NCBI RefSeq assembly: GCF_013375555.1
Contig: NZ_JABXWB010000001.1
Location: forward strand, 930,001 to 994,000
From: Sphingobium sp. EM0848
Lineage (GTDB): Bacteria > Pseudomonadota > Alphaproteobacteria > Sphingomonadales > Sphingomonadaceae
Direction of reading: 5' to 3'
DNA: 64,000 nucleotides
Each line of letters begins with the position of its first letter. Position 1 is the first letter of the stretch. The translations under genes were made by a program, and so were the position numbers. This document shows positions 33,168 through 43,069 of this stretch, piece after piece. The notes beneath the pieces were generated by a model. That model had not been told where the DNA came from. It searched no databases and saw nothing but the letters and a program-made list of their open reading frames with translations.

Positions 33168-35081
33168 ATGTCCGGTCCTCAATCCCCTGATCGCTTTCAC
33201 GAAAACAAGGCCACTTTCACGGTCACGGGCAGTCAGCCCGATATTGATGCGGGGGTGGAGGCGATCCGTACGACGCTGAAGACGCTACCGACCCGGCCAG
33301 GCGTCTATCGTATGCAGGATGCGCGGGGCGATGTGCTCTATGTCGGCAAGGCGCGGGCGCTGCGCAACCGGGTGACGAACTATACCCAGGTCGACCGTCT
33401 GCCCAGGCGGCTCCAACGCATGGTGGCGCAGACGCGCTCCATGACCATCGTCACCACCAACAGCGAGGCCGAGGCGCTGCTGCTGGAAGCGCAGCTCATC
33501 AAGCGGTTCCGCCCGCCCTATAATGTGCTGCTGCGCGACGATAAGAGTTTCCCCTTCATCCTGCTGCGGGAGGATCATGCCTTTCCGCGCGTACAGAAGC
33601 ATCGCGGTGCGCGCAAATATAAGGGCCGCTATTACGGCCCCTTTGCCAGTGCCGGATCGGTGACGCGGACCATCAATGCATTGCAGAAGCTGTTCCTGCT
33701 GCGAAGCTGCACCGACAGTTTCTTCGCCAACCGATCGCGGCCCTGCCTGCTTTATCAGATCCGCCGCTGCTCCGCGCCCTGTGTCGGGCGGATCGATGAG
33801 GGGAGCTATGGCGAACTGGTTCAGGATGCACAGGATTTCCTGGGCGGCAAGTCGACCGCCGTGCAGAAGAAGCTGGGCGAGGCGATGGAGGCGGCGTCCA
33901 ACGCGCTCGATTTCGAGCAGGCGGCGGTGCTGCGCGACCGGCTGAAGGCGCTGACTTTCATTCAAGGCAGCCAGGCGATCAATGCCGAAGGGCTGGGCGA
34001 CGCCGATATCTTCGCGTTGGCGACCAAGGGCGGCGCGATGTGCATACAGGCCTTCTTCATTCGGGGCGGGCAGAATTGGGGCCATCGCAGCTTCTTCCCC
34101 GTCCACACGGCCGAAGTCGCGGAGGATGAGGTTCTCGCCAGCTTCATGGCGCAATTCTACGAGGAAGTGCCGCCGCCCAAGCTGGTCCTGTCCGACCGTC
34201 CGCCTGCAGAATGCGAATTGATGGCGCAGGCGCTGAGTGAGCGCATCGGGTCGAAGGTGCGGATCGAGGTGCCGCAGCGCGGCGATCGCACGCGCCTCAT
34301 CAAACAGGCCCAGCGCAATGCCGTTGAGGCGCTCGACCGCCGCCTTGCCGAGACCACGACGCAGGCGAAGGTGCTGGAGGAGATGGTCGAGACTTTCGGG
34401 CTGGACGGCGTGCCGGACCGGATCGAGATCTACGACAACAGCCATATGCAGGGCGCGCATGCGCTGGGCGCGATGGTGGTCGCGGGGCCGGAGGGCTTCC
34501 GCAAGAACGCCTATCGCAAGTTCAACATGAAGAATCCCGAAATCTCGAACGACGATTTCGCGATGATGCGCGAGATGTTCGATCGGCGCTTCGGCCGCGC
34601 GGCGCGGGAGGACCCGGATCGTGACGGCGGCGAATGGCCCGATCTGGTGCTGATCGACGGCGGCAAGGGGCAGCTGTCGGCGGCGCGCGCGATGCTGGAG
34701 GATATGGGCATTGAGGATGTCTGCATGATCGGCATCGCCAAGGGGCCGCATCATGGCCGGGAGGGGCGGGAAGTGTTCCACATGCCCGACGGGCGGGAAA
34801 TCACCTTCCCGCTCAACCATCCGGTGCTGTTCTACCTGCAACGCTTGCGTGACGAGGCGCATCGCTACGCCATAGGCGCGCACCGCCAGAAGCGGAGCAA
34901 AGCGATCACCGTCAGCTCGCTGGATGAGGTTCCCGGTATCGGTCCCGCCCGCAAAAAGGCGTTGCTGATGCATTTCGGTACAGCCAAGGCGGTCAAGAGT
35001 GCCGCGCTGGAAGATCTGTTGAAAGCGCCCGGCGTTTCCAAGGCGGTCGCGCAGCAGATTTACGATTATTTCCATGGATAG
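33168..35081 (+). CDS. uvrC: Excinuclease ABC subunit C
   Basis: 637 aa from ATG 33168. The N-terminal GIY-YIG nuclease (residues about 40-120) contains RPGVYRMQDARGDVLYVGKA. The UvrB-binding UVR segment lies around EAMEAASNALDFEQAAVLRDR. The UvrC/RNase H-like domain includes RIEIYDNSHMQGAHALGAMV and VLIDGGKGQLSAA. A C-terminal (HhH)2 region has VPGIGPARKKALLMHFG and APGVSKAVAQQIYDYF. It makes both incisions in nucleotide excision repair. The ribosome binding site is weak, and no alphaproteobacterial LexA box (GAAC-N7-GTTC) was seen upstream. Confidence 0.97.
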   Translation: MSGPQSPDRFHENKATFTVTGSQPDIDAGVEAIRTTLKTLPTRPGVYRMQDARGDVLYVGKARALRNRVTNYTQVDRLPRRLQRMVAQTRSMTIVTTNSEAEALLLEAQLIKRFRPPYNVLLRDDKSFPFILLREDHAFPRVQKHRGARKYKGRYYGPFASAGSVTRTINALQKLFLLRSCTDSFFANRSRPCLLYQIRRCSAPCVGRIDEGSYGELVQDAQDFLGGKSTAVQKKLGEAMEAASNALDFEQAAVLRDRLKALTFIQGSQAINAEGLGDADIFALATKGGAMCIQAFFIRGGQNWGHRSFFPVHTAEVAEDEVLASFMAQFYEEVPPPKLVLSDRPPAECELMAQALSERIGSKVRIEVPQRGDRTRLIKQAQRNAVEALDRRLAETTTQAKVLEEMVETFGLDGVPDRIEIYDNSHMQGAHALGAMVVAGPEGFRKNAYRKFNMKNPEISNDDFAMMREMFDRRFGRAAREDPDRDGGEWPDLVLIDGGKGQLSAARAMLEDMGIEDVCMIGIAKGPHHGREGREVFHMPDGREITFPLNHPVLFYLQRLRDEAHRYAIGAHRQKRSKAITVSSLDEVPGIGPARKKALLMHFGTAKAVKSAALEDLLKAPGVSKAVAQQIYDYFHG

Positions 35082-35151
35082 CCGCTCGGCTGGCCTCATC
35101 TCTATTTGACGTGGCGGCAATTTCCTTCCCATAAGAAACCTGCCGGAGAGC

Positions 35152-36828
35152 ATGGGGGAACGTGGTCGCGCAATGCATGGGCGAATCGAACGGACGACCA
35201 GCCTGAGCCGGTGGGATACATTGACCCAATCGGCGCTTCGGCCATGGCGGACGCTGGACTTCACCAGACTGCTGCTGGCGGTGATTTATTGCTCCGTCAG
35301 CTTCATCTTCGCCAGCCCGCGATCCTGGGCGGAATCGGCGGAGCATGGCGTCGCGATCCTGATGCTGCTGCTGGCGTTGACGGCGGTCATGCTGTCGGCG
35401 CGGTCCTGGATCACCGACATGCGGATTCGCAAATGGGTGATATTCCTCGATACATTGCTTTACATCGCCCTGCTGCTGGTGACGAACCCGTCCAATAGCC
35501 CCTATTTTCCGGGCAGTTTCTTCGTGGCGGTGGAAGTGGCGCTGGTGGTCCGCCGGCAATGGCATGTACTGGTCGGCCTGTTGGCAGGGGTGGGCGCGAT
35601 ATTCGCAACCTGGTTCGATGAGATCGTCACCCTGCCGACGGAACCGGCGGCTGAAAGGGTTGCGCTCAAGGCCTGTTATCTGGTGGTGGTGATCGTGGTG
35701 ACAGGGGTCATGCTTGGCCCCCGGCGCGAGACGCTGCTGGAGCGGGAGCAGATGCGGCGGCTGGCCGAAGCGGACTTCCCGCCGACGAAGAGCAGCGCCG
35801 ACGGCTTCCTGTTGCAGGCACTGCGGACCGCGACGGGCGGTGAACGGTTGGCCGTGCTGTTCAGGATGGCGAGTCACGAACGGCTTCGTTTCGCATGCAG
35901 CGCGGGGCAGGCATTGCCGTCCATCGGCTTGGGTAATTTGATGACGGCGGATACGGGCTGGCATGATCGGGGCCGGAACGCATCGATTGCCCTGTCCAGC
36001 GACGGCGTCAGCCATTTGGGGCCGCTGTCCGTAGGCGGCAGGGCCTGGAGCACCCTGTTGGACGCGGACACGCTGCTGACGGTGCGGGTGCATTTGGGCA
36101 CTTTCGAGGCGGTGGGCGCGGTGCATCTTTCCGATCCCTGCCATGAGGACTGTGCCGCCATCGCCCAGCGCGTGTTCCAAAGCGCCTGCGAAGAATTGAT
36201 GGTCCGCAACAGCCTGGACCTGGCGCATGTCATCGCCGGGGCGCGGGAACGTGAGCGATTGCAGCGGGAACTCCATGACAGCGTGCTTCAGGCACTGGCC
36301 AGCATCCGTTTTCAGCTCGCTCCCTTGTTGAGCGAGCAGTCGGTTTCGCCGCGCCCCGTTATCAGCAATATCGACCGCATCGCCAAGGATCAGATTGCGA
36401 CCATCCGCTGGATCATCAATCCCGAGGTCGATGAGGAGGATTTCGCCTATCTGCCCGAAACGCTGGCGATGGTGGTCCGCTCGCTGGGCGAGCAATGGGG
36501 TATTGAATGCGCGCTGAAGGTTGAGGACGGCAATTGTGCGACCAGCGCGATGATCGGACGGGAACTGAGCTTTGCCGTGCGGGAAATCGTCGCCAATGCC
36601 GTGCGGCATGCGGGGGCGAGCGCGGTGGATTTCGCGCTGGAACCGGACGGCAATCGTATCGCGCTTCAGGTGAGCGATGATGGCGTGCCCAATATGGCGC
36701 GGCTGGGGTCCAGCGGGGCCGTGCCGTCACGATCGCTGATGCGCCGCATTCAGGCATTGGGCGGCGAAGTGTTCCTGCAGAATATCGGCGGGCGGACGAC
36801 CATCCGCATTACCGTACCGCGGAAATAG
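35152..36828 (+). CDS. Membrane sensor histidine kinase (HisKA_3, NarX/DegS-type)
   Basis: 558 aa; ATG 35152 has CGGAGAG upstream. About five N-terminal membrane helices (residues 28-185) are followed by a GAF-like or linker region and the HisKA_3 dimerisation motif ERERLQRELHDSVLQALASI with phospho-acceptor His375. The HATPase_c domain follows: N-box REIVANAVRHAG, then VSDDGVP. No response regulator is adjacent. It resembles the kinase at 52892-54589 in architecture, and the two bracket the Tad pilus locus, so it may signal through the NarL-type regulator at 52236. Confidence 0.9.
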   Translation: MGERGRAMHGRIERTTSLSRWDTLTQSALRPWRTLDFTRLLLAVIYCSVSFIFASPRSWAESAEHGVAILMLLLALTAVMLSARSWITDMRIRKWVIFLDTLLYIALLLVTNPSNSPYFPGSFFVAVEVALVVRRQWHVLVGLLAGVGAIFATWFDEIVTLPTEPAAERVALKACYLVVVIVVTGVMLGPRRETLLEREQMRRLAEADFPPTKSSADGFLLQALRTATGGERLAVLFRMASHERLRFACSAGQALPSIGLGNLMTADTGWHDRGRNASIALSSDGVSHLGPLSVGGRAWSTLLDADTLLTVRVHLGTFEAVGAVHLSDPCHEDCAAIAQRVFQSACEELMVRNSLDLAHVIAGARERERLQRELHDSVLQALASIRFQLAPLLSEQSVSPRPVISNIDRIAKDQIATIRWIINPEVDEEDFAYLPETLAMVVRSLGEQWGIECALKVEDGNCATSAMIGRELSFAVREIVANAVRHAGASAVDFALEPDGNRIALQVSDDGVPNMARLGSSGAVPSRSLMRRIQALGGEVFLQNIGGRTTIRITVPRK

Positions 36829-37071
36829 CGACGGGCTTTTCCGGTTTCCCCCTTTTGTCCAATATTGGGGCGGAACGCCGGAAGTCTTTGTGGTAGGGTG
36901 GAATCATCGATCCTGTCGCTGTTGACAGTCGTGATGATGAATGTCAGTTTACTATATGATATTGAAAACGCTGATATATCTTTGGATATATACTGGATAA
37001 TATAAGAATATTTTATAAATCGGGTCGAATGGGATTGTTTGCGGTAACGCATTTATTTCAGGGGCGGGGAT
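36829..37071. other. AT-rich upstream region of tadG
   Basis: A 243-base gap. From about 36930 to 37020 it becomes strongly AT-rich, with repeated GATATAT-type motifs (e.g. 36971-36990). This is probably the promoter region of tadG-tadE-tadE; no specific hexamers stand out. Confidence 0.5.
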
Positions 37072-38412
37072 ATGTTGCGCTCTTCCGTTCGGTTCTTGCT
37101 GAGAAAATGGCTTCGCCATGCCTTGAATGAAAAGGCCGCTGTCGGTCCGCTGATGGCGCTGATGCTGATTCCCATATCCGGCGGCGTCGCGATGGCGGTG
37201 GAAGTGGGGCAATGGTATTATTTCCAGCGATCGATGCAGAATGCTGCCGATACCGCAGCCCTCGCTGCGGCGACCAACAACAGCACGACCGGAAGCACCT
37301 ATATTGGGGAGGCCAAGGCAGCCGTCACGCCCTATGGCTTTGTCGATGGGCAGAATAATACCACCGTCAGCGCGGCGATCGTGACTTGTCCGACAGGAGT
37401 CGTGGCGGGGGCGACCTGTTATCAGGCTTCCCTGTCGAAAGTGCTCCCGATCTCCTTTTCGGCGCTTGTCGGTTTCAGGGGCGATGCGACCTATGGTTCG
37501 GGCTTTGGGCAGACGATTGCTGCTTCGGCCATCGCGACGGCGGGTGGCGCGGGGCAGCAATTCTGTCTCACTACGCTGTCTACCTCCAATACTTCCTTTC
37601 AGAGCAACGGTGGACCAAAGCCTGATCTGGGTGGGTGCAGTATCTTTTCGAACGGGGATGCGACCTGTAACGGGCATAATCTTGGCGCGACCTATGGCTA
37701 TGCTCGTGGCACCAACAGAGGGTGCGGCATAAACCAGGTGTCTGGTACAGGGGCGATCACTGATAATTATTCGGGGCTTGCCAGCAATATCCCCCCGAAC
37801 ACATGTTCTTCCTATCCGCAAAGGCCAACGAAGAACAACGATCCCGTTCTTCCATCCACTAATCTCATTACTGGGTCATTGGCGCTGGGCAGCAAGCAAT
37901 ATTGCGGTGATGTGCAGCTTAGTGGCGATGTGACGCTTACCGGCACGGATAATGTCATCGTCATCAATAATGGCATGTTGGATTTGAACGGGCACACGCT
38001 CCAGACAGCCAGTGGCGCCAACGCGACCGTCATTTTTAGTGGCACGACCGCAAGCGGCTATTCCCATATTCCAAGTGGCAGCGGTACGTTGACGATTACC
38101 GCGCCGACATCGGGCCCTTGGTCCGGGGTTGCGATGTATCAGGATCCCCAACTGACATCAGGCGTGGATATTTCCTATGCGGGCAACAATCCCACCTGGA
38201 ATATCAGCGGTCTGGTCTATCTGCCGAAATCAAACCTGACTTTCGGCGGTGCAGTCAATAAATCCGCCAACGGGGCCGCCTGCTTCGTGATGGTCGCCTA
38301 TACCATTTTGGTCAACGGAACGGGCAGCATATTCGCCAATAATACGCAATGTGCGACCGCAGGCCTCACACCTCCCGGCACCGCCGCCACTCGGGAAAAG
38401 CTGGTCCAATGA
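37072..38412 (+). CDS. tadG: TadG-like Flp pilus assembly protein
   Basis: 446 aa with GGGGCGGGG upstream. The N-terminal TadE/TadG-like segment LMALMLIPISGGVAMAVEVGQWYYFQ followed by RSMQNAADTAALAAAT is the standard TadG N-terminus. The rest is a secreted Gly/Ser/Thr/Asn-rich region with cysteines and beta-helix-like strands (VIVINNGMLDLNGHTLQTAS); no von Willebrand A domain is obvious. It is a pseudopilin-like factor for pilus assembly or stability. It overlaps the next gene by 4 bases (ATGA). Confidence 0.85.
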   Translation: MLRSSVRFLLRKWLRHALNEKAAVGPLMALMLIPISGGVAMAVEVGQWYYFQRSMQNAADTAALAAATNNSTTGSTYIGEAKAAVTPYGFVDGQNNTTVSAAIVTCPTGVVAGATCYQASLSKVLPISFSALVGFRGDATYGSGFGQTIAASAIATAGGAGQQFCLTTLSTSNTSFQSNGGPKPDLGGCSIFSNGDATCNGHNLGATYGYARGTNRGCGINQVSGTGAITDNYSGLASNIPPNTCSSYPQRPTKNNDPVLPSTNLITGSLALGSKQYCGDVQLSGDVTLTGTDNVIVINNGMLDLNGHTLQTASGANATVIFSGTTASGYSHIPSGSGTLTITAPTSGPWSGVAMYQDPQLTSGVDISYAGNNPTWNISGLVYLPKSNLTFGGAVNKSANGAACFVMVAYTILVNGTGSIFANNTQCATAGLTPPGTAATREKLVQ

Positions 38413-38972
38413 CGGCCTTGGCTACATCGGCCAGAGGACTTCGTTTCCTTCGCCGCTTCATGGGCAACAAAGCGGGCGCGGCGGCGGCGGAAATGGCGCT
38501 GTGGTTCCCCGTGGTTGGCTTCCTGACGCTGAATGTCGTCGATGTCGCCATCTATATCTACAGCAAGATGCAGGTGGAAACGGCGGCAGAGCAGGCGGTC
38601 GGGCTGGTTCGACAGGTGTGCAACAGTTCCACGCTGTTGCCCGCGACCTATCCGACCGATCATTGCAGTTCCACCCTGTCTCCCCAGATGGCCTCGGCGG
38701 CGCAGCAGACGACATTGGGAGCCGGCGTGACATTGGGCACTTTGTCGGAAGGCTATTATTGCGCCAATGCATCCGGCGCTCTGGTGGCGGCCGGTACCTT
38801 GAGCAGTCCTTCTGCTGATTGTTCCGCCGCAGTCACAGGTAGCACCGCCAAGCCGGGCATTTATGTCAATGTTCAGGCTTCCTATACTTATGTTCCGGTT
38901 TTTCCGGGCCTGTCTATAATGTCCTATTTGTCGACTTCGATCCAACAGACGGCATGGATGCGATTGCAATGA
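38409..38972 (+). CDS. tadE: TadE-family pseudopilin
   Basis: 187 aa, starting in the tadG stop (ATGA). The GAAAAEMALWFPVVGFLTLNV segment is the TadE N-terminal helix with a prepilin-peptidase-like E residue. A periplasmic domain has several Cys. Shares the transcript with tadG and the next tadE. Confidence 0.88.
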   Translation: MTALATSARGLRFLRRFMGNKAGAAAAEMALWFPVVGFLTLNVVDVAIYIYSKMQVETAAEQAVGLVRQVCNSSTLLPATYPTDHCSSTLSPQMASAAQQTTLGAGVTLGTLSEGYYCANASGALVAAGTLSSPSADCSAAVTGSTAKPGIYVNVQASYTYVPVFPGLSIMSYLSTSIQQTAWMRLQ

Positions 38973-39376
38973 CCCAGTCTTCGGCTTCCTGCCCGCTGCT
39001 CAAGACCTTCTGGCGTCATGCCGGAGGGGCGACCGCAGCGGAGTTCGCGCTCGTTCTGCCGATTTTCCTTCTGACGGTCTTCGGCACGATCAACATGGCC
39101 CTTGCCCTGTCCGCGCTCATCCAACTTCACTATGTCACGGAAAAGGCCGCGCGGTGCATTTCGGTCGATCCGACAGGCACGACCTGCACCACGGCCAACG
39201 TTGATACCTATGCCAAGGGCCTGTATCAGGCGGGCGGCGTTAGCGGGCTGACCTTTACCGCTTCGGCGCCAGCCTGTGGAAATAAGGTCGATGGCAGCGG
39301 CAATTATCAGGTCTTTACCGGCGTCGGCAGCATCACCATCGGCCTGTCGGCCTCTTCCTGCTATCCGAAGATTTGA
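38969..39376 (+). CDS. TadE-family pseudopilin
   Basis: 135 aa, again starting by ATGA overlap. Conserved GATAAEFALVLPIFLLTVFG is the TadE motif. Short periplasmic tail with cysteines. Second minor pilin-like protein of the tadG operon. Confidence 0.88.
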   Translation: MTQSSASCPLLKTFWRHAGGATAAEFALVLPIFLLTVFGTINMALALSALIQLHYVTEKAARCISVDPTGTTCTTANVDTYAKGLYQAGGVSGLTFTASAPACGNKVDGSGNYQVFTGVGSITIGLSASSCYPKI

Positions 39377-39385
39377 ACTTGGGCG

Positions 39386-40081
39386 CTATTTGGTCAGGAG
39401 CGGCCTGGGGTTTACCGGCTGGCCATTGACGCGCATTTCATAATGGAGATGCGGTCCGGTGGACAGGCCGGTCGAGCCGACATAGCCGATCGTATCGCCC
39501 CTGTGCACCTGCTGCCCCGGCACGACATTGATCCGTGACATATGGCCATAGCGGGTCTGGATGCCATTGCCATGATCCAGCGCGACGAAAAGGCCATAGC
39601 CGCCGCGCCATCCGCTCCAACTTACCAGTCCGTCCGACATGGCCGTGATCGGCGCGCCGGCCGGAGCCGCCAGATCGACACCCAGATGCGGGCGAAAGCC
39701 GCCGAGGAGGGGGTGAGCACGCATTCCAAAGTCGCTCGTCAGGGATCGCGCCGCGACTGGCAGCCCAAGGGGCAGCGACCCCGGCAGTCGGGAGATCGGA
39801 CGCGGCTCCGCCTTCAGGTAGAGCGGCGTTCCCACCAGATCGATCGCGCGCCCGAATTTGACCGACCCCGACGCAACTGCGGCTGGAGAGGGTGCTGTTT
39901 CATTTTGGGACAGGTTGACATAGTTGCTGGCCTGTTCCGTGGAAGAGCGGAAGCGTTCCCTGGCGACGGGCACGGCGCCTGCGTCATTGGCAAGACTGGC
40001 GTTGCCGGGGAGCAGCGCGGCAACCATGGTCATGATCATGAAAGACATGGAGCGCTTCGCATAAAGGCGGAATCTCGCCAT
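39386..40081 (-). CDS. M23 (LytM) family peptidoglycan endopeptidase
   Basis: 231 aa; GGAGGGGG precedes the ATG. A signal segment near residues 10-30 is followed by the LytM domain with FRPHLGVDLAAPAG (HxxxD zinc ligands) and STGPHLHYEMRVNG (HxH). It cleaves or remodels the peptide bridges of the wall; next to pilus genes it could open gaps for pilus passage. Convergent with tadE, 9 bases apart. Confidence 0.9.
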   Translation of the reverse strand: MARFRLYAKRSMSFMIMTMVAALLPGNASLANDAGAVPVARERFRSSTEQASNYVNLSQNETAPSPAAVASGSVKFGRAIDLVGTPLYLKAEPRPISRLPGSLPLGLPVAARSLTSDFGMRAHPLLGGFRPHLGVDLAAPAGAPITAMSDGLVSWSGWRGGYGLFVALDHGNGIQTRYGHMSRINVVPGQQVHRGDTIGYVGSTGLSTGPHLHYEMRVNGQPVNPRPLLTK

Positions 40082-40347
40082 TTGGAATCGCCCCCTCCAT
40101 AATGGTCATCTGATCGACGGTGTTTATAGAAAAAAACTCCAAAAAAGTCAATAATTTCTGTATTTTGGTGGAAAATTTCCGAATATCGGGAAGGTTATGG
40201 CCGGATTTTCATTTCATCATTTAGGCGTATTTTCGATTTCGTCCGCTGGGATTAGAATGCGCATAAAAAATGTGATAGTTTGCAGTCAATTAACCCATGA
40301 TATTGAAAATGATTTTTGCGTCGAATCGCCAAGCGACTGACGGGGAA
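40082..40347. other. AT-rich intergenic region before cpaF2
   Basis: 266 bases between the M23 peptidase and the small leader ORF / cpaF2. Strongly AT-rich between 40110 and 40310, with A-tracts (40128-40148 and 40263-40270), suggesting curved promoter DNA serving both divergent genes. No defined operator seen. Confidence 0.5.
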
Positions 40348-40443
40348 ATGGAGGAGAGGCAGAGAGTGGACGGAACTCTGCAAGAAATCATGGATTATTG
40401 CGACCGGACAGCCGATACTAGCCGACGGGCGGGAGCAGGCTGA
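40348..40443 (+). CDS. Possible 31-codon leader ORF coupled to cpaF2
   Basis: ATG 40348, with GGGG just upstream, opens 31 codons (MEERQRVDGTLQEIMDY...), ending in TGA that overlaps the ATG of cpaF2 (TGATG). The arrangement suggests translational coupling. No homology is recognised; it may be a regulatory leader rather than a functional peptide. Confidence 0.35.
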   Translation: MEERQRVDGTLQEIMDYCDRTADTSRRAGAG

Positions 40444-41798
40444 TGTGGCAGATCCGTAGGGACAGGCAGAATGAAACGCGTCTGAATGCGTGGCATGCCG
40501 CGCATGCTGCCTCCCCGTTGCGGGAAGATCGGCACACCGAACTGAAGGTCATTCTGCACCAGCGCCTCATCGGCATCATCAATCTTTCGGCGCTGGAATC
40601 CATGTCCCGGCAGCAGGTAGAGGTTGAGGTCGGCGAGATCGTCCATGAACAACTGGCCTTGCAGAAGCATGCGCTCAATTTGCAGGAACGCGCGCAACTG
40701 GTGTCGGATGTGCTCGATGAACTGCTGGGGTTGGGGCCGCTGGAACCTCTGCTCAAGGATCAGAGCGTCACGGATATTCTCGTTAACGGACATAAGTCGG
40801 TCTTTGTCGAACGGGACGGGCGTCTGGTGAAGACGCCTGCGCGCTTCAAGGATGAGGCTCATCTGCTGCGTATCGTGCAGAAGATCGTGTCCGCCGTGGG
40901 CCGCCGCATCGATGAAGCATCGCCTTTCGTCGATGCGCGTCTGGCGGATGGGTCGCGGGTCAATGCGGTCGTGCCGCCGCTGGCTGTGGATGGTGCGCTG
41001 CTGTCGATCCGCAAATTTGCCCGAGAACCGATCTGCATGGTGCGGCTGACGGAGTTGGGCAGCGTTCCTGCACCAATGGCGCAGTTGCTGCACGCGGTCG
41101 TGGCGGCGCGGCGCAATGTGCTGATTTCCGGGGGCACCGGATCGGGTAAGACGACGCTGCTCAATGCCATGTCCGCCAGCATCGACGAACATGAGCGGAT
41201 CGTCACCATAGAGGATGCCGCCGAACTGCAATTGCAGCAGGATCATGTCGCGCGTCTGGAAACCCGGCCCGCCAATGTCGAAGGGCGAGGAGAAATCACG
41301 CAGCGCGATCTGTTGAAGAACGCGCTGCGCATGCGGCCGGACCGTATCATCGTGGGTGAGGTGCGGGCGGGTGAGGCCTTCGACATGTTACAGGCGATGA
41401 ATACCGGCCATGAAGGGTCCATGACGACCGTTCACGCCAATTCCCCGCGCGATGCCCTGTCCCGCGTTGAACAGATGGTGGGCATGAGCGGCATCGAAAT
41501 TCCGCTGCGTTCCGTCAGGGCGCAGATCGCCTCGGCCTTTCACGTCATCGTGCAGATCGCGCGCCTGTCGGACGGCAGCCGGCGGCTGATGAGCATATCG
41601 GAAATCACGGGCATGGAGGGTGAGGTCATCACCATGCAGGAGATATTCCGCTTCAAGATGACCGGACGGCGGGAGGATGGTTCCGTCCGCGGCCATTTCG
41701 AGGCGACCGACATCCGGCCCAAATTCATGGCCGATCTGGCGGACCGGGGGATTACCCTGCCATCCAGCCTATTTTCTGCCGAGACGCCGATCCGCTGA
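40443..41798 (+). CDS. cpaF: CpaF-type secretion ATPase, second copy
   Basis: 451 aa. Shares end-to-end blocks with the tad-operon CpaF at 45044: [33 protein letters not shown], the Walker [13 protein letters not shown] (Lys236), HVARLETRP and [19 protein letters not shown]. Hexameric motor that powers Tad pilus extension/retraction. It is a stand-alone gene convergent with the tad operon (13 bases from cpaA) and may be a retraction or alternative motor. The N-terminal MWQIRR matches MWKIQG of the paralog, supporting the start. Confidence 0.9.
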   Translation: MWQIRRDRQNETRLNAWHAAHAASPLREDRHTELKVILHQRLIGIINLSALESMSRQQVEVEVGEIVHEQLALQKHALNLQERAQLVSDVLDELLGLGPLEPLLKDQSVTDILVNGHKSVFVERDGRLVKTPARFKDEAHLLRIVQKIVSAVGRRIDEASPFVDARLADGSRVNAVVPPLAVDGALLSIRKFAREPICMVRLTELGSVPAPMAQLLHAVVAARRNVLISGGTGSGKTTLLNAMSASIDEHERIVTIEDAAELQLQQDHVARLETRPANVEGRGEITQRDLLKNALRMRPDRIIVGEVRAGEAFDMLQAMNTGHEGSMTTVHANSPRDALSRVEQMVGMSGIEIPLRSVRAQIASAFHVIVQIARLSDGSRRLMSISEITGMEGEVITMQEIFRFKMTGRREDGSVRGHFEATDIRPKFMADLADRGITLPSSLFSAETPIR

Positions 41799-41811
41799 AG
41801 CCGATCGCCAC

Positions 41812-42279
41812 TCAGACCATGATCAGTTTCATCAGGATGGCGCCCGCGCCAATGGCCACGCCATAGGGCAGGCCGCTGCCGGGATCGGTGCTGGATCGTC
41901 TGACCGGCTTGCCCTGGACCCTGCGGACGATGAACCAGACGATCAGCAGGATCAGACCACAGGCTGCCACTGTCATGAGCAGCAGGCTTGCCTTCCCCAG
42001 GCTGAACCAGGCGGCGACGGCGGCATAGAATTTCGCGTCGCCCCCACCAAAAGCGCCCAGTTTGAACAGCAGCATGCCGCCGATCAATGCCACGACGAGG
42101 TGGATGGCATGGCTGTTGAGGTCGGATAGCCCACCTGCGAACGGCGCAGCCGCGAGTCCGGCGATCATCGTCACTATGCAGAGCCAGTTGGGAATGCGGC
42201 GCTGATAGAGATCATAGATGGCCGCCGCGATGCAGGCACCGATCAGGAGGGCGAGCGTAGCCGGTTCAATAAGATTCAT
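41812..42279 (-). CDS. cpaA: Prepilin peptidase CpaA/TadV
   Basis: 155 aa with about five membrane helices. The aspartate protease residues appear in AIYDLYQRRIPNW and FGGGDAKFYAAVAAW (GGGDAK is the type IV prepilin peptidase A24 signature). It processes the Flp pilins and TadE-type pseudopilins. Last gene of the minus-strand tad operon. Confidence 0.93.
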   Translation of the reverse strand: MNLIEPATLALLIGACIAAAIYDLYQRRIPNWLCIVTMIAGLAAAPFAGGLSDLNSHAIHLVVALIGGMLLFKLGAFGGGDAKFYAAVAAWFSLGKASLLLMTVAACGLILLIVWFIVRRVQGKPVRRSSTDPGSGLPYGVAIGAGAILMKLIMV

Positions 42280-42291
42280 GGTCCCGCCAGA

Positions 42292-43068
42292 TCAGGGATG
42301 AGGGGAAGCGATGGCGACGACAACAGGCTTGCCGGTCTTTTCCTGACTTGCCGGAGCAACCGGTGGCAGCGTCAGGCGCCGGGCCTGCACATAGCCGGAA
42401 AGGGTCAGCACGACTTTCCGCGCCGGCTTGCGTTCAGCGGGCGCCGCTTCTTCGGTTGGGCTTGCGCTTTCGTCTGCGGAGGCGCTCATCACGCTCTTCG
42501 TTTCCACAGGGGGCTTCACGGCAACCTTCCGCTGGAAGGGGGCGGCGAACGCGCCCACGGTCAGGATGCGGACCTCCAGTTGCGAAACGCGTTGCAGGCC
42601 GCCGGGCCGGGAGAAGGAACTCGCCGTCTGGACGCTCGGGGCGCTATCCTGCGTCTTGGGCGCGCTTTCGTCATCGGCGTGGCGGATCGGGAAGGTCTGG
42701 GTCTGTTCCAGCATTGCCAGATTGGCCTGATATTTCTCATTGAGCGGATCGACCGCCACCGCCTCGTTGAAGAAGCGCCGGGCAAGGTCGAACCGGCCGA
42801 GCCGCGCATAGGCGACGGCCATACCGTTGAGGGCAGGGGCCACCGCTTCTCCCTTGGCCAGCGCGCTCTGGAACTTTTCGATGGCCAGGCCGGGCTGGCT
42901 TGCATCCAGCGCCGCGCGCCCCTGATCGGTGAGGGGGGATTGGGCCATTTGCGGCGCGGCCGGGCGGTGATGCCGGGCGAATATGCGGGCGCCGGGGAAG
43001 GAACTGCACGCACTGAGCGGCAACGCCACCATCATGGCACAGCCAGCCATTTTAAGAGCTTTGCGCAT
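42292..43068 (-). CDS. tadD: TadD-like TPR lipoprotein
   Basis: 258 aa from ATG 43068 with GGAGG upstream; the upstream in-frame ATGs lie inside tadC. Lipobox LSAC near residue 21. TPR-like helices at about 55-130 (LDASQPGLAIEKFQSALA, GRFDLARRFFNEAVAVDP). The C-terminal half is low-complexity and Ser/Ala/Pro-rich. TadD is an outer-membrane lipoprotein helping secretin assembly. Confidence 0.87.
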   Translation of the reverse strand: MRKALKMAGCAMMVALPLSACSSFPGARIFARHHRPAAPQMAQSPLTDQGRAALDASQPGLAIEKFQSALAKGEAVAPALNGMAVAYARLGRFDLARRFFNEAVAVDPLNEKYQANLAMLEQTQTFPIRHADDESAPKTQDSAPSVQTASSFSRPGGLQRVSQLEVRILTVGAFAAPFQRKVAVKPPVETKSVMSASADESASPTEEAAPAERKPARKVVLTLSGYVQARRLTLPPVAPASQEKTGKPVVVAIASPHP

Positions 43069-43069
43069 T

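Noticed and set aside
33285..35264. 659-codon minus-strand ORF opposite uvrC
   Set aside because: Antisense shadow; UvrC on the plus strand has all expected domains.
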